NCBI GenBank assembly: GCA_023375785.1
Contig: SZWC01019024.1
Span: forward strand, 27,411-52,811
Reading direction: 5' to 3'
DNA length: 25,401 nucleotides
DNA from: Penium margaritaceum
Lineage: Eukaryota > Streptophyta > Zygnematophyceae > Desmidiales > Peniaceae
Shown here: positions 1 through 8,426 of the stretch, one piece after another
Layout of the letters: each line of letters opens with the position of its first letter
Position numbering within the stretch: position 1 is the stretch's first letter
Notes under the pieces: generated by a model
What the model was told of the DNA's origin: nothing
The model's input: only the letters and a program-made list of their open reading frames with translations
Database searches by the model: none
Program-made: the position numbers and the translations under genes

Positions 1-400
1 AGTGGCATGTCAGGACATGATAGCTATAAAAAATGCTGGAGCATAACATTGGAGGAATGTGGAATGCTGTTGCCCTAAATTACTCACAATTGTTGAAGAT
101 GGGTGACTGAAATCTGGCTCAAGTGCATGATGTATGCACTGTAGACATGTACCCACATGGTAATGTAGAAATGTGGCCATGTTACATTTCAATTAGACAT
201 GCAAATGTCAAACAATATGTGAAACAATGTCATAGGAAATTTGTTTTCACAATCTGAGTTATGTCATTTCCAAGGTGTATGTGCCACTGGTCATGACCAC
301 TCAGTGTATCAACATCGATGTATCAGAGCCTGGATACATCGATACAACGATGTCAACATCGATGTTTCGATGTTCGGGGTACCCCTGACAACACTGGTCA
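1..400. other. Unassigned AT-richer sequence left of element D
   Basis: No reading frame here resembles a known protein, and base composition is visibly AT-richer than the retroelement DNA to the right. A complete copia element would carry about 1.3 kb of gag upstream of the zinc knuckle, as element C does, but no gag-like sequence is visible. D is therefore either truncated here or interrupted by this sequence. A cluster of ATCGAT-containing inverted repeats lies at 312-365. Confidence 0.5.
312..365. repeat. Cluster of ATCGAT inverted repeats
   Basis: The palindrome ACATCGATGT occurs at 312-321 and again at 356-365. Between them, ATCGATGTATC (314-324) and GATACATCGAT (333-343) form a perfect 11-bp inverted repeat with an 8-base loop. 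It sits about 50 bp from the place where similarity to copia gag begins, so it may mark the junction. No function is claimed. Confidence 0.6.
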
Positions 401-445
401 CAGTAGCAGTCGTCATCCAGTAGTAGCAGTGGACGCTCTGTTCAC

Positions 446-484
446 TGCTACAACTATGGAGGCGCCCATCGCTACACGGAGTGC
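446..484 (+). other. D: gag zinc knuckle, second Cys lost
   Basis: The frame reads CYNYGGAHRYTEC, in phase with the protease and integrase downstream. The equivalent in element C is CYNCGGAH-x-NIEC, so the second zinc ligand has changed from Cys to Tyr (codon 455-457). Spacing is CX2CX3HX4C, one residue shorter than the classical retroviral knuckle. In intact elements this motif binds RNA in the nucleocapsid part of Gag. Confidence 0.75.
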
Positions 485-934
485 CAGCAGCCGCTCGACT
501 GGGCGCGCATTACTCGTGGGCTCCAGGATGCACACGCCCTCCGTTCCACGTCCAGCACATCATCCTCTCCATCCTCCGGACGCGTGGCGGCTATGGCTGC
601 AGCTGTTCCCGTTTCCTCACCGGCGAGTAGCAGTGATCCGGACCCACGCGACCGCACCATCACTGAGCTCCGACACCTTCTGGCGCTCCGCTTTCAGGGA
701 GGTGCGAGTGTGTTGTCATCGTCGGGTGGTCCACAGACTGTCTGTCCGTCCATTCCTGTGGCTCGTGACGACGCGTGTGGGGGAGCACAGTCAGCATGTG
801 ATGATGATGGGCCTTACTGTACCGATTGGGTTCATGAGTCTCACCTTTGTGCCCTGCGTCGTTCCTCCCCACTGGCGGCTCAGCGTCCCTCAGATGCCGA
901 GTGTTCCATTGCCCGTTGTACAGTGAAGTCCACG

Positions 935-1200
935 AGTCGTGACTCCGGTGGCACCTGGATCATCGATTCTGGTGCCACTCATCACATGACGTGTCGTCGT
1001 AGTGATTTTGTTGTTCTCGGTCCTGTCACGTCTGTCCGTTCCTTCCGTACAGGCTCTGGTCAGTCCTTGCTCGTCCATGGTGTTGGGGTTGTATGTTTCG
1101 ACGGTCCGTCTGGCCCCTTGTACCTTTCCGACATGTTGTTTGTGCCTGATCTTGAGCTCAGCCTGCTTTCTGTGCGTGTCCGCACACTGATGGGTCTCTT
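935..1200 (+). other. D: aspartic protease domain
   Basis: The motif WIIDSGATHHM contains the DSG catalytic triad at 965-973, typical of copia proteases that cleave the polyprotein inside the virus-like particle. The following hydrophobic segment (VCFDGPSGPLYLSDMLFVPD) fits the region that normally leads from protease to integrase. The domain itself appears intact. Confidence 0.88.
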
Positions 1201-1369
1201 TGTGGAGCATACCGCAGACTCAGCGACTGTGACTGCTACTGACACTTGCAGTGTTGTCCTTCGTGCCTCAGTCGTAGATGATCTGTATCGCGTCTCTTGG
1301 ACCTCCTCCCCTTGCTCTCCTTCCTCCTCCGGTCGGGTCTTTGTCACTAGTGTTCTGTCTCCGGAACAC

Positions 1370-2300
1370 CAGCGGTTGCTTCATCGCCGTCAGTGTCACG
1401 TGGGCTTCGATACTGTGTCGAAGCTCATTCGGACACAACGAGCTCTCCGTCTTGACGCGACTTCTTTTGAGAAGCCACCCAAGACCGACTGCCTTTTTTG
1501 CGCTCAGGGGAAGATGCACCAATGCACCTATCCTGACTCTCGTTCCCGAGCGCTTTGGCCTCTCGAGTTAGTTCACTCAGACCTTCTCGGTCCTCTTCCG
1601 GTAGAGTCTCTATCTGATCGGGGCCGGTATGTTCTGACTCTGACTGATGACTTTACCCAGATGCGGTGGGTCTACAGCCTGCGTCAAAAGAGCGACGCCG
1701 CCCTTGCGGTTCGACTCTGGCTAGTGATGGCTGAGCGTCAGTCGCGTCACACGCTACATACCTTCCGCTCGGATTACGGCGTTGAGTTCCTTGGCGAGAT
1801 GGACGGATTCTTTGCTGAGCACGGGATTTTTCACCAGGTCTCCGCTCCTGCCACCCCTAAGGAGAACGGTGTTTCCGAGCGTTGGAACCACACCATGGAG
1901 GATGCGGTTTGCGCTATGCGGTCTGAGTGCGGTCTCCCTGAGTCCTTTGTCTTTGAAGGTTTCGCCTACATGACTTGGGTCTGGAACCACCTCCCGCACG
2001 GTCCGCTTACGGACCACATTACACCGTATGAGCTCTGGTTTGGCCACCGTGTTGACCTTTGTCTCGCTCGCGTCTGGGGATCCCTGGCCTCCGTGTGGTA
2101 CACCGAGGACCAGCAGGGGTCCAAGGTCTCACCTCGGGGCCGCTTGTGTGCCTTCGTCGGCATTTCCCCGCGGTCGAAGGCTTGGCGCTTCTGGGACCCC
2201 ACTCGTCGTCGCGTTATTGAGTCACGCGACGCGCTCTTTTTCGAGTCTCTCACCTATCGTGACCTGACTTCGATCACGGCACTCTCCGCCACGCATGTTA
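1370..2300 (+). other. D: integrase (HHCC zinc finger plus DDE core)
   Basis: The N-terminal zinc finger is LLHRRQCHVGF followed by CLFCAQGK, giving His-x4-His (1382 onward) and Cys-x2-Cys (1490-1501). The catalytic core has Asp in VHSDLLGP (1580-1582), Asp in FRSDYGVEF (1772-1774) and Glu in NGVSERWN (1877-1879), with 34 residues between the second Asp and the Glu. All catalytic residues are present. Downstream, to about 3100, lies the Pro/Ala/Ser-rich linker usual between integrase and reverse transcriptase in plant copia elements. Integrase inserts the cDNA and produces the 5-bp target duplications seen elsewhere in the window. Confidence 0.92.
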
Positions 2301-3109
2301 CTACCTGTGAGGGTTCTCGGCAGATGGGGGAGACTTCTACGCCACCAAGCACTTCTCACCAGGCTGATGTGTCCGTTCGAGCCCCCTTCACCTCTCGGTC
2401 TCCGGCCCTTGATGACCCGGCGATCATCGCTGTTGGTCCAGAGACCTCGCCCGTACAACCTGTTTCACACTCCACAGGTGCCCCTGCTTCTGTTCTCGCG
2501 CCTACTTCTGCGCCAGTACCTGCGTCTGCTGGCACTCCTGTTGCCGCGTCTGGTCCAGTCTCGCCTACTCTCGTACCTGCGTCTGCTTGCACTCCTGCCT
2601 CTGTGTCAGGTCCAGTCTTGCCTGCTCCTGCTGTCACACCCAGCCCCGTGTCCCCCACACACGCATCTCCTCGCATAGCATCACCGGCTGCCTTGCCTCA
2701 GTCCCCACCAGCTGTGGTCGTACCTGTCCCTGAGCCTGAGGTGCGCCCCTCAAGCTCAGGTTACTCCCGTGAGCCCAGTGGCCGCCTTCGACCATTGGAT
2801 TCCGGAGCTCAGCGAGCATCGGGCCCCGCACCCAGGCGCCCCTCTCACAGCATCGCGAGTGGTGACCCCGGCACAAAGGCCCTAGGCCTGAGTGTCTGCA
2901 CTAAGCTCACAGAGGTACATCCAGCGTGCCTCGTAGGGCACGATCTTGTCACTCGCGAGTTCCATATCACTTGTGATGTAGCAGCTGATCCTATGGTCGT
3001 CAGGCCTAGCACCCAGGCATGTGTCCTTGCCACGCAGAGCTCTCCCTCTATGGCGCCCGACCCAGGCACCCTGAGGGAAGCTCTCTCATCACAGGATGCT
3101 GACGCGTAG

Positions 3110-3990
3110 TGCTCTGCCTACGAGGATGAGCTTCGCGCTATCCGAGAGCATAGAATCTACGAGCTTGTCGACCTTCCACCTGGAATGAAGGCTATTCAGG
3201 TCAAGTGGCTCTTTCGAAAGAAAGTGAAGCCGGATGGCTCACTGGAACGCTACAAGGCCCGCTTGGTCGTCAAGGAGTATTCTCAGATTGAGGGCATCGA
3301 TTACACTGACACTTTTGCCCCTGTCGGCCGCATGACCTCAGCTCGAGCTCTGTTCGGTGTAGTGGCTCAGCATGACTGGGAACTGCACCAGATGGACATG
3401 AACAATGCGTTCCTCCATGGCTCTCAAGATGAGGAGATTTACGTGGCTCAGCCACCAGGCTTTGAGGACGGTGACAAGGTCTGGCGCTTGCGCAAGTCCT
3501 TGTATGGCCTCAAGCAGTCTCCCCGGTGTTGGAACCGGGAGATCACCGGGACTTTGACTTGTGCGGGATATGTACAGAGCAAGGCAGATCCCTCTCTCTT
3601 CATCCTACCGACACCAGAGCAGTTCATCGCCATCCTGGTCTATGTCGATGACCTTCTGATCGCGTCTCCGTCCCTAGAGGCCGTGAAGGAGGCCAAGGCT
3701 GTCCTTCGGTGTTTCTTGGTATGGAGATCGTGCGATATCGCAGGCGTCGGACACTGTTGCTGCATCAGGCCCGATACGCACGAGTCGTTGGGGAGCATTT
3801 CAGCGATCTCCTTGGAGCAGTGTCCACCGCTTCCACACCTCTTACACCCGATGGACAGGATGTCCTGAAGGTGGATGATCCCACACAGCTGGGGGAGACA
3901 GTGGACGTGACCTTGTACCTCCGTCTCATCGGATCTCTGATGTACCTGGCCACTACCACACGTCCTGACATGCTCCTCAGTTCTCACAGG
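3110..3990 (+). pseudogene. D: reverse transcriptase, frameshifted
   Basis: Recognisable copia RT blocks include VKWLFRKKVKPDGS, YKARLVVKEYSQ, QMDMNNAFLHG, KSLYGLKQSPRCWN and the polymerase active site YVDDLLIA (YVDD at 3641-3652, intact). An amber codon at 3107-3109 separates RT from integrase. Just after the active site, a deletion near 3705-3710 removes the short segment that normally precedes FLGMEIV and shifts the frame. The next part (LRLIGSLMYLATTTRPD) is in frame +1, ending in a second shift around 3966-3985. The domain is unmistakable but non-functional. Confidence 0.92.
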
Positions 3991-4013
3991 CTCCACGTAC
4001 GAGAGCCCTTCAC

Positions 4014-4568
4014 GTGGCTGTGCGAGTGGTGCGGTACGTGGTCTCCATGCTGTACCTCGGACTCTGCTTTCGACGGCAGTGTTCGGTGGTCCTTGACGGC
4101 TACACTGACAGCGACTGGGCCTGGAGCCCAGATGGACGCAGCCGTACTGGCTACGTGTTCCTGCTCGGTGGTACCGCTCTATCTCGGCGTAGCGAGAAGC
4201 AGGGCTGCATTGCACGTAGCTCATCGGAGGCAGAGTACGTTGCTTTGGGCGTAGGGACTGCTGAGGCGGTATGGCTGCAGCGCCTGTTTCTTGAGCTTGG
4301 TCTGACACTACCCGCCATTGTACTTCGTTGCGACAATAAGAGTGCTCTCGCCATTGCAGAGAACTCCGGTGTCTTTCACGCTCGCACGAAGCAAATTGCG
4401 GTTAAGCATCACTTTGTGCGTGATCTGGTGGAGCGACACGTGATCTCCGTCATGTGGGTTGGCACTGACATGCAGCATGCTGATTTCTTGATGAAGGCAC
4501 TAGCTCGCAAAACGTTCTTGGTGGCCATTCGTTCTGTTGGGCTTTGCCCCATGCCTGAGGGTGGTTGA
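4014..4568 (+). pseudogene. D: RNase H domain
   Basis: The frame carries VLDGYTDSDWA, SRTGYVFLLGG, SSSEAEYVAL, CDNKSALAIAEN and FHARTKQIAVKHHFVRD, the diagnostic copia RNase H blocks. The catalytic acidic residues are all present. It ends at TGA 4566-4568, about 100 bp before the polypurine tract. It is intact as a domain but out of frame with the RT. Its minus-strand counterpart in element C starts at 6241 and reads leftwards. Confidence 0.92.
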
Positions 4569-5030
4569 TTGTGGGATGTGTGTCCGTGTTCCATCTGTTT
4601 TACACTCACTATTGTACTTGTCTCAGTGCTGCACGTGTATGGACATGCGTACCATCGGGTCATGGGGGAGTGTTGTGATTTGTGACGTTCTTGTACAGTC
4701 TACTGTGACCACTCGGCCGTGTCCATACTCGTGCAGATCCATGAGGCGAGCCCCGGTGACACCGGTGCGACGACTGGCGGTGGACTACNCCCATGCCTGA
4801 GGGTGGTTGATTGTGGGATGTGTGTCCGTGTTCCATCTGTTTTACACTCACTATTGTACTTGTCTCAGTGCTGCACGTGTATGGACATGCGTACCATCGG
4901 GTCATGGGGGAGTGTTGTGATTTGTGACGTTCTTGTACAGTCTACTGTGACCACTCGGCCGTGTCCATACTCGTGCAGATCCATGAGGCGAGCCCCGGTG
5001 ACACCGGTGCGACGACTGGCGGTGGACTAC
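4548..5030. repeat. 241-bp perfect tandem duplication around a single N
   Basis: Bases 4548-4788 and 4790-5030 appear identical, with the only ambiguous base of the window (N, 4789) between them. The copies span the end of pol, the polypurine tract and the first ~118 bp of the LTR. Perfect identity beside an N, in an element with several inactivating mutations, fits an unmerged contig overlap better than real duplication. Confidence 0.85.
4903..4912 (+). other. D: polypurine tract (PPT)
   Basis: CATGGGGGAG lies immediately upstream of the LTR start TGTTGTG, as expected for the plus-strand primer. The duplicated copy is at 4661-4670. The same GGGGGAG core, in reverse complement, precedes the LTR of element B. 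Confidence 0.8.
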
Positions 5031-5548
5031 TAGCTTGGAGCGGGCCGACTACCGTTCCAGAGCCCCGGACACTGCCGGGACTCCCTGCTAGTTTTCTGCA
5101 GCCTGCAGGAGTCTTTTCGGCAGACTGGTCATGAGCCCGATTTTCATGTTTTTTCATTGCATGACCACCATCTGATGATGGATGCATGCATGTGACCAGT
5201 CGTAGCGTCCGTCTTGTGATCCTGCACGTCTAGGTTCAGACGGCGTAGCATTCTGACATGTGTCCGCAGAGTTATGGCCAAAACAGTGGTTTTGGGCCGG
5301 TTTTAGGACAGCTCTTGGACCGCCGCGTACGACACCCGCTGTGCGCCGTGGCAGGTATTTATGCCATGGACCTGTCATTTTTCATTTCTCTCTGCAAATA
5401 CTATTGATGCATTCAGACACTTTGCCTCGTGTCCCCTGGCCAAACTCTTGCCGTTGCGTGCACGACTTGTGATTGTCGTCACCGTCTGATCAAGCACTGA
5501 CGCCTGGTCAACGGGAGTGTTGCTAGGAAGCTTCTTTGCATATTATCA
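4913..5548 (+). repeat. D: 3' LTR (636 bp)
   Basis: It begins TGTTGTGATT directly after the PPT and ends CATATTATCA at 5548, giving TG...CA termini. Similarity to the minus-strand LTRs of element A runs through most of its length, including the GGCAGGTATTTATG promoter region and the terminal TGCTAGGAAGCTTC block. That comparison fixes the right end. The flank AGAGG (5549-5553) would be the 3' target duplication. The partner 5' LTR is not in the window. An artefactual duplicate of the first ~118 bp lies at 4671-4788. Confidence 0.85.
5354..5363 (+). promoter_or_regulatory. TATA-like box in D LTR
   Basis: TATTTAT at 5356-5362 lies inside GGCAGGTATTTATGCC. It is conserved at the same place in both LTRs of element A, in the opposite orientation (6781-6787 and 12052-12058). 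It is the best candidate core promoter for LTR transcription. Confidence 0.6.
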
Positions 5549-5669
5549 AGAGGTTGCAGGAAAATCACAGAGTGCCCTAGCATGTGTACGGCACATTGTA
5601 GTAGCTTTCTTGCTACTGTGGATGACTGGATTTTCTGTCAACGGCGCCCGTGTGCCAGCTAGGTAAACA
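5549..5669. other. Short tail between C pol and D LTR
   Basis: This 121-bp stretch follows the end of the C RNase H frame and abuts the D LTR terminus. It lacks a recognisable PPT or LTR start for C. The rest of C's 3' end is probably deleted, or lies beyond D outside the window if D inserted into C. Confidence 0.4.
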
Positions 5670-6588
5670 TCAGGGATCTATAAGTGCATGGGCAGAGTCC
5701 AGTGGGCGAAGCCGGACATGATGAGTAGCCACGTTGAAAATTTTGCTCGCCCATGCCTTGATCAAGTAGTCAACCCGATGGAGGTCCTTGTAAACCCAAT
5801 TGACGAACATCACTTGTCGCTCCACCAAGTCACACACAAAGCAGTAGTGAACGGTAATGTTTTTAGTGCGTGCATGAAATAGACTAGAATTCTCTACGAT
5901 AGCAAGAGCGATCTGGTTTTCATAGGGCAGAACGATGGAAAGCACTAACTCACACAACTCACGAAAACCAAATGTTGCAGCCACATCGCTTCCGCGATCT
6001 TAGCCCCCAATGCAACGTACTCTGGCTTTGACAGGCTGCGCACAACGGAATCTTCCTTTCAACTTCGCAATGACACAACAGTGCTACCGAGCACAAACAC
6101 ATAGTAAGTCGGGCTCTGGCCATCAAGACGTGGAGCCCAATGGCGATTTGTGTAGCCATGAACCATTGTTAAGCACTGCTGGCATAAGCACAGCACAAGG
6201 CACTGCATGGAGTCCACATACAACAGCACTATCTTGGCCACATGCAGGGCTCAAGCCTGTAGGCAGTGTGAGAGAACAACGAGGAGGTCGATGGCAAAGG
6301 CGATGGTGAGCTAGTGGTCGTTGCCAAGTACATGAGAGAGCCAATGAGGCACAGGTGCTGAATCATCTCTTCCTTCTACCTGAGCTATGCTGGTTGATCC
6401 ACCTTCTTCGGCATCTTACCCATCCAATATAGTGGGCATGGAGGCTATGGGAACTAAAACCACCACTCCCTCATGACTCAGGTGTAGAGCACATTATGAA
6501 GCAAGAGTATCCGCCCCCCAAAAGTCACGCACAATCTCCATCCCAAGAGATACAGTTGCATCATCGAGGTCCTTTGTCAGGTGGACAA
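5670..6588 (-). pseudogene. Element C: distal RT and RNase H, decayed (left of A)
   Basis: Reading leftwards from 6588, the minus strand carries LGMEIV, then LIGSLMYLATTT (frame broken), then the RNase H blocks YTNRHWA, NQIALAIVEN, FHARTKNITVHY and CDLVERQV. Alignment with D shows YTNRHWA where D has YTDSDWA, so both acidic residues there are lost. Several stops and frameshifts are present. This piece is the continuation of the RT fragment at 12639-13260, from which it was separated when element A inserted. The two halves meet in frame if A and one copy of its target duplication are ignored. No 3' LTR of C is visible left of 5670; D begins or ends in that tail. Confidence 0.85.
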
Positions 6589-6593
6589 CCTGG
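6589..6593. repeat. Target-site duplication CCTGG, left copy (element A)
   Basis: CCTGG flanks element A here and again at 12639-12643. Both copies immediately border the LTR ends, and both outer flanks are RT sequence of element C. This is a textbook 5-bp copia integration footprint. Confidence 0.9.
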
Positions 6594-6780
6594 TAAGAAG
6601 ATTCTAGAATGCTTCCTAGCACGCTTGCCACTGACTGGGCGTCAGCACTCAGTCAGCTCGCGACGTCAACACAGGTTGGACGCGAAATGGCAAGGGTTTG
6701 GCTAGACGAAACGACACTGTCAATTGTGCTTCCATTAATAAACACATGCAGAGAGGAATCACAAATGACAAGTCCACAGC

Positions 6781-6787
6781 ATAAATA
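6781..6787 (-). promoter_or_regulatory. TATA-like box in A 3' LTR
   Basis: ATAAATA on the plus strand reads TATTTAT on the sense strand, within GGCAGGTATTTATGC. It is conserved with the D LTR (5356-5362) and the other A LTR. Confidence 0.6.
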
Positions 6788-7040
6788 CCTGCCGCGGCGC
6801 ACGACGGGTGTCGCGCGCGGCAGTGCAAGGTCTGTCCTAAAACCGGCCCAAAAAACACTGTTTTGGCCGTAACTCTACGCAGACAAATCGGAACGCTACA
6901 CCGTCTGAACCTAGAGATGCCGAATCTTGATCCAGACGCTACGACTGGTCACACGCATAAGTCCTGCACCAATCGGTGGACAGACAATGTAAAACATACA
7001 CATTGGGCTCAAGAGCCAGTCCACTGAGAAACTCTAGCGT

Positions 7041-7291
7041 CTGCAGAAAAACCGCAAAGCACCCCAGCAAGCACCCAAGGCGTCGTGGCAGCTCTCTGGC
7101 AGCTGCTGGTGGATGGAGCCACCACTCGTCGGTGCTTCGGCACCAGCTGCGTCCGCATCAAGGATAGGCTGTAGAAAAATTGCAAGAGGTCCGAGATTAC
7201 ATCCACGACGCTGGGGCAGTCGTCGGTCAGCTCCGAGTGGGTGGTCCACCACCTGCCGACGCGCCGCTGCCTCCGGGGTCCGCATCAGGGA
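7041..7291 (-). repeat. ~128-bp tandem duplication inside A LTR
   Basis: Two diverged copies start at 7041 (CTGCAGAAAAACCGC) and 7169 (CTGTAGAAAAATTGC), and each ends near a GCATC(A/C)AGG block. The right LTR has the same pair at 12312 and 12440 with the same 128-bp period. The duplication therefore predates insertion of this copy. It accounts for most of the ~140-bp excess over the D LTR. Confidence 0.75.
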
Positions 7292-7367
7292 CCATGTCAT
7301 CGTGCTCTCCTGTACCGCTGCTCTCCTGGCCGTCGTTCGTGACGGGTGGAAGCCACACACACGAACA

Positions 7368-7377
7368 ATCCCCCTGG
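7368..7377 (-). other. Element A: polypurine tract
   Basis: ATCCCCCTGG reads CCAGGGGGAT on the sense strand and abuts the LTR start TGTTCG. Element B has CCAGGGGGAG at the same position. Confidence 0.8.
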
Positions 7378-7489
7378 CTGACACAACTTTCAACATAACG
7401 ATGTGTGAGTGAAGGCAAGAAAGGATGGCTCAGGCAACCAATCATAGCGAGCAAGCATACCACAGCACAGGGCCTCCTTGCGACCATGG

Positions 7490-7830
7490 TGCATCCCACC
7501 AAGTGCCCGGGTCTCGACCATGCAAGAATTCAATCACACACCTATGTGTCAATCATCATGCAAGAGAGACAGAGAAACATGGTTTCCACGTGACCCCGGA
7601 AAATGTCTCCGGGTGTCCGGGTCTCGAACACATCATGCATGGATCATACAAAACACATATAGGCAATGGGTCTCCACGTCACACCGGTAGAGCTCACCAA
7701 GTTCGCAGATCTCGACCAGCAGAACCTTGCATGGATTATACATAACACGTGGAGGCAATGGGTCTCCACTTCACACCAGTAGAACTCACCAGGTGCGCGG
7801 GTCTCGACCAGCATAATCTCGACCATAGTA
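7490..7830 (-). repeat. Degenerate ~90-110-bp tandem units with GGTCGAGACCC core (A)
   Basis: The plus-strand core GGGTCTCGACC or a close variant occurs at 7509, 7619, 7707 and 7799, spaced 110, 88 and 92 bp apart. The best-matched pair also shares GGCAATGGGTCTCCAC at 7662 and 7754. Units read roughly GGTCTCCAC...CACCAAGTGCGCGGGTCTCGACCA. The same unit occurs in the interior and both LTRs of element B. The sequence is non-coding, between the protein frame and the PPT. Confidence 0.75.
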
Positions 7831-8151
7831 TCGTGCCACACCCCAAGTAACCTCGCTGTCCTCAAAAGGGTGTCAGGTCAAAGCCCACACACCAACACTC
7901 CCCCTGGGCTGCTGAGGCTGACAGCACAAGCAAAGCCGATGGCTGCGTCCAACACAATCCGTGAGGAGGGAACATGGCTCCCCCATGGCCACATACCCCT
8001 GCACAGCAACAGCAAGGGTTACGACGATGCTGGTGGGATGTGCTTGCACAGCGCCTCACCTCGGAGCGGCGTCTTCGCTGTCGTCATCGTCGCTGTCGTC
8101 GTCTGCTGATGTGACTGCTGCAGTGCTAAGGGCCTCCTCCAAAACAATCAC

Positions 8152-8391
8152 CTATTGTATGGCCTCGAACTGCTGAGCTGCATAACGCCTCGCGGCCTCC
8201 GCAGTGTCGAGGCGCGTGTGGAGCTCGACAAGCTCAAACGCGGCAGTCGACTGGCTGGCTACATCTGCGGCATGTAGACGGTCAGTCGCGGAACAAACCT
8301 GACGGTGGACCTCGATCGTGTGCGCGTCGGCACAAGCCAGAGCCTCCTGCAGCCTCGCGGTCTCACCCGGTAGGAAGGAGTGGAGTTGCAC
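8152..8391 (-). CDS. A: helical C-terminal extension of the unknown protein
   Basis: This 79-codon segment is rich in Ala, Glu, Leu, Gln and Arg with helix-like spacing, for example ARLQEALACADAHT and RLDTAEAARRYAAQQFEAI. No membrane segment or known motif is seen. It lies 35 bp downstream of the long zinc-knuckle frame, in a different phase, and probably was its C-terminus before a frameshift around 8390-8430. A coiled-coil or multimerisation role would suit a Gag-like protein, but that is inference from composition only. It ends at a TAG just before the non-coding repeat region. Confidence 0.45.
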   Translation of the reverse strand: MQLHSFLPGETARLQEALACADAHTIEVHRQVCSATDRLHAADVASQSTAAFELVELHTRLDTAEAARRYAAQQFEAIQ

Positions 8392-8426
8392 CTACTCGTC
8401 GCACAAGTCGACGTCCTCTATGTCAG

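Larger units (their letters stand above)
407..4568 (+). pseudogene. Element D: decayed Ty1/copia gag(partial)-pol polyprotein
   Basis: This is the remnant of a copia polyprotein in the usual order: gag zinc knuckle, aspartic protease, integrase, reverse transcriptase, RNase H. The frame is open from just after TAG 404-406 to TAG 3107-3109, a span of 900 codons. It continues in the same frame through most of the reverse transcriptase, then breaks twice. The first break is an out-of-frame deletion near 3705-3710 that removes roughly a dozen residues before FLGMEIV (present in element C). The second is near 3966-3985. The stop at 3107 replaces a codon that aligns with Trp in C (VAVWHTAYE). The ATG at 584 is internal to the protein, not a true start. 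Gag upstream of the knuckle is missing. The element cannot make a complete polyprotein. Copia identity is certain; the exact lineage is not assigned. Confidence 0.93.
6594..7367 (-). repeat. Element A: 3' LTR (774 bp)
   Basis: On the plus strand it runs from TAAGAAGATTCTAG to CGAACA. The first dinucleotide is TA where the partner LTR has TG, a single decayed terminal base. It contains the conserved TATA-like motif at 6781-6787 (reverse complement of TATTTAT). It also contains an internal tandem duplication of about 128 bp starting at 7041 and 7169. It aligns along its whole length with the LTR at 11863-12638. Confidence 0.9.

Noticed and set aside
318..926. 202-codon plus-strand open frame across the left edge of D
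   Set aside because: It overlaps the phase carrying the zinc knuckle and leads into the protease, so it is an out-of-phase shadow.
4548..5030. Double PPT and LTR start as a biological feature
   Set aside because: Perfect identity around the sole N in a decayed element is better explained by an assembly overlap.
7490..7830. CRISPR-like array
   Set aside because: Units are degenerate and ~88-110 bp long, with no constant repeat/unique spacer pattern, and they lie in a plant retroelement.
7490..7830. tRNA-derived SINE or Pol III B box in the GGTCGAGACCC core
   Set aside because: The core resembles GGTTCGANNCC but lacks one base, and no A box or cloverleaf can be drawn around it.
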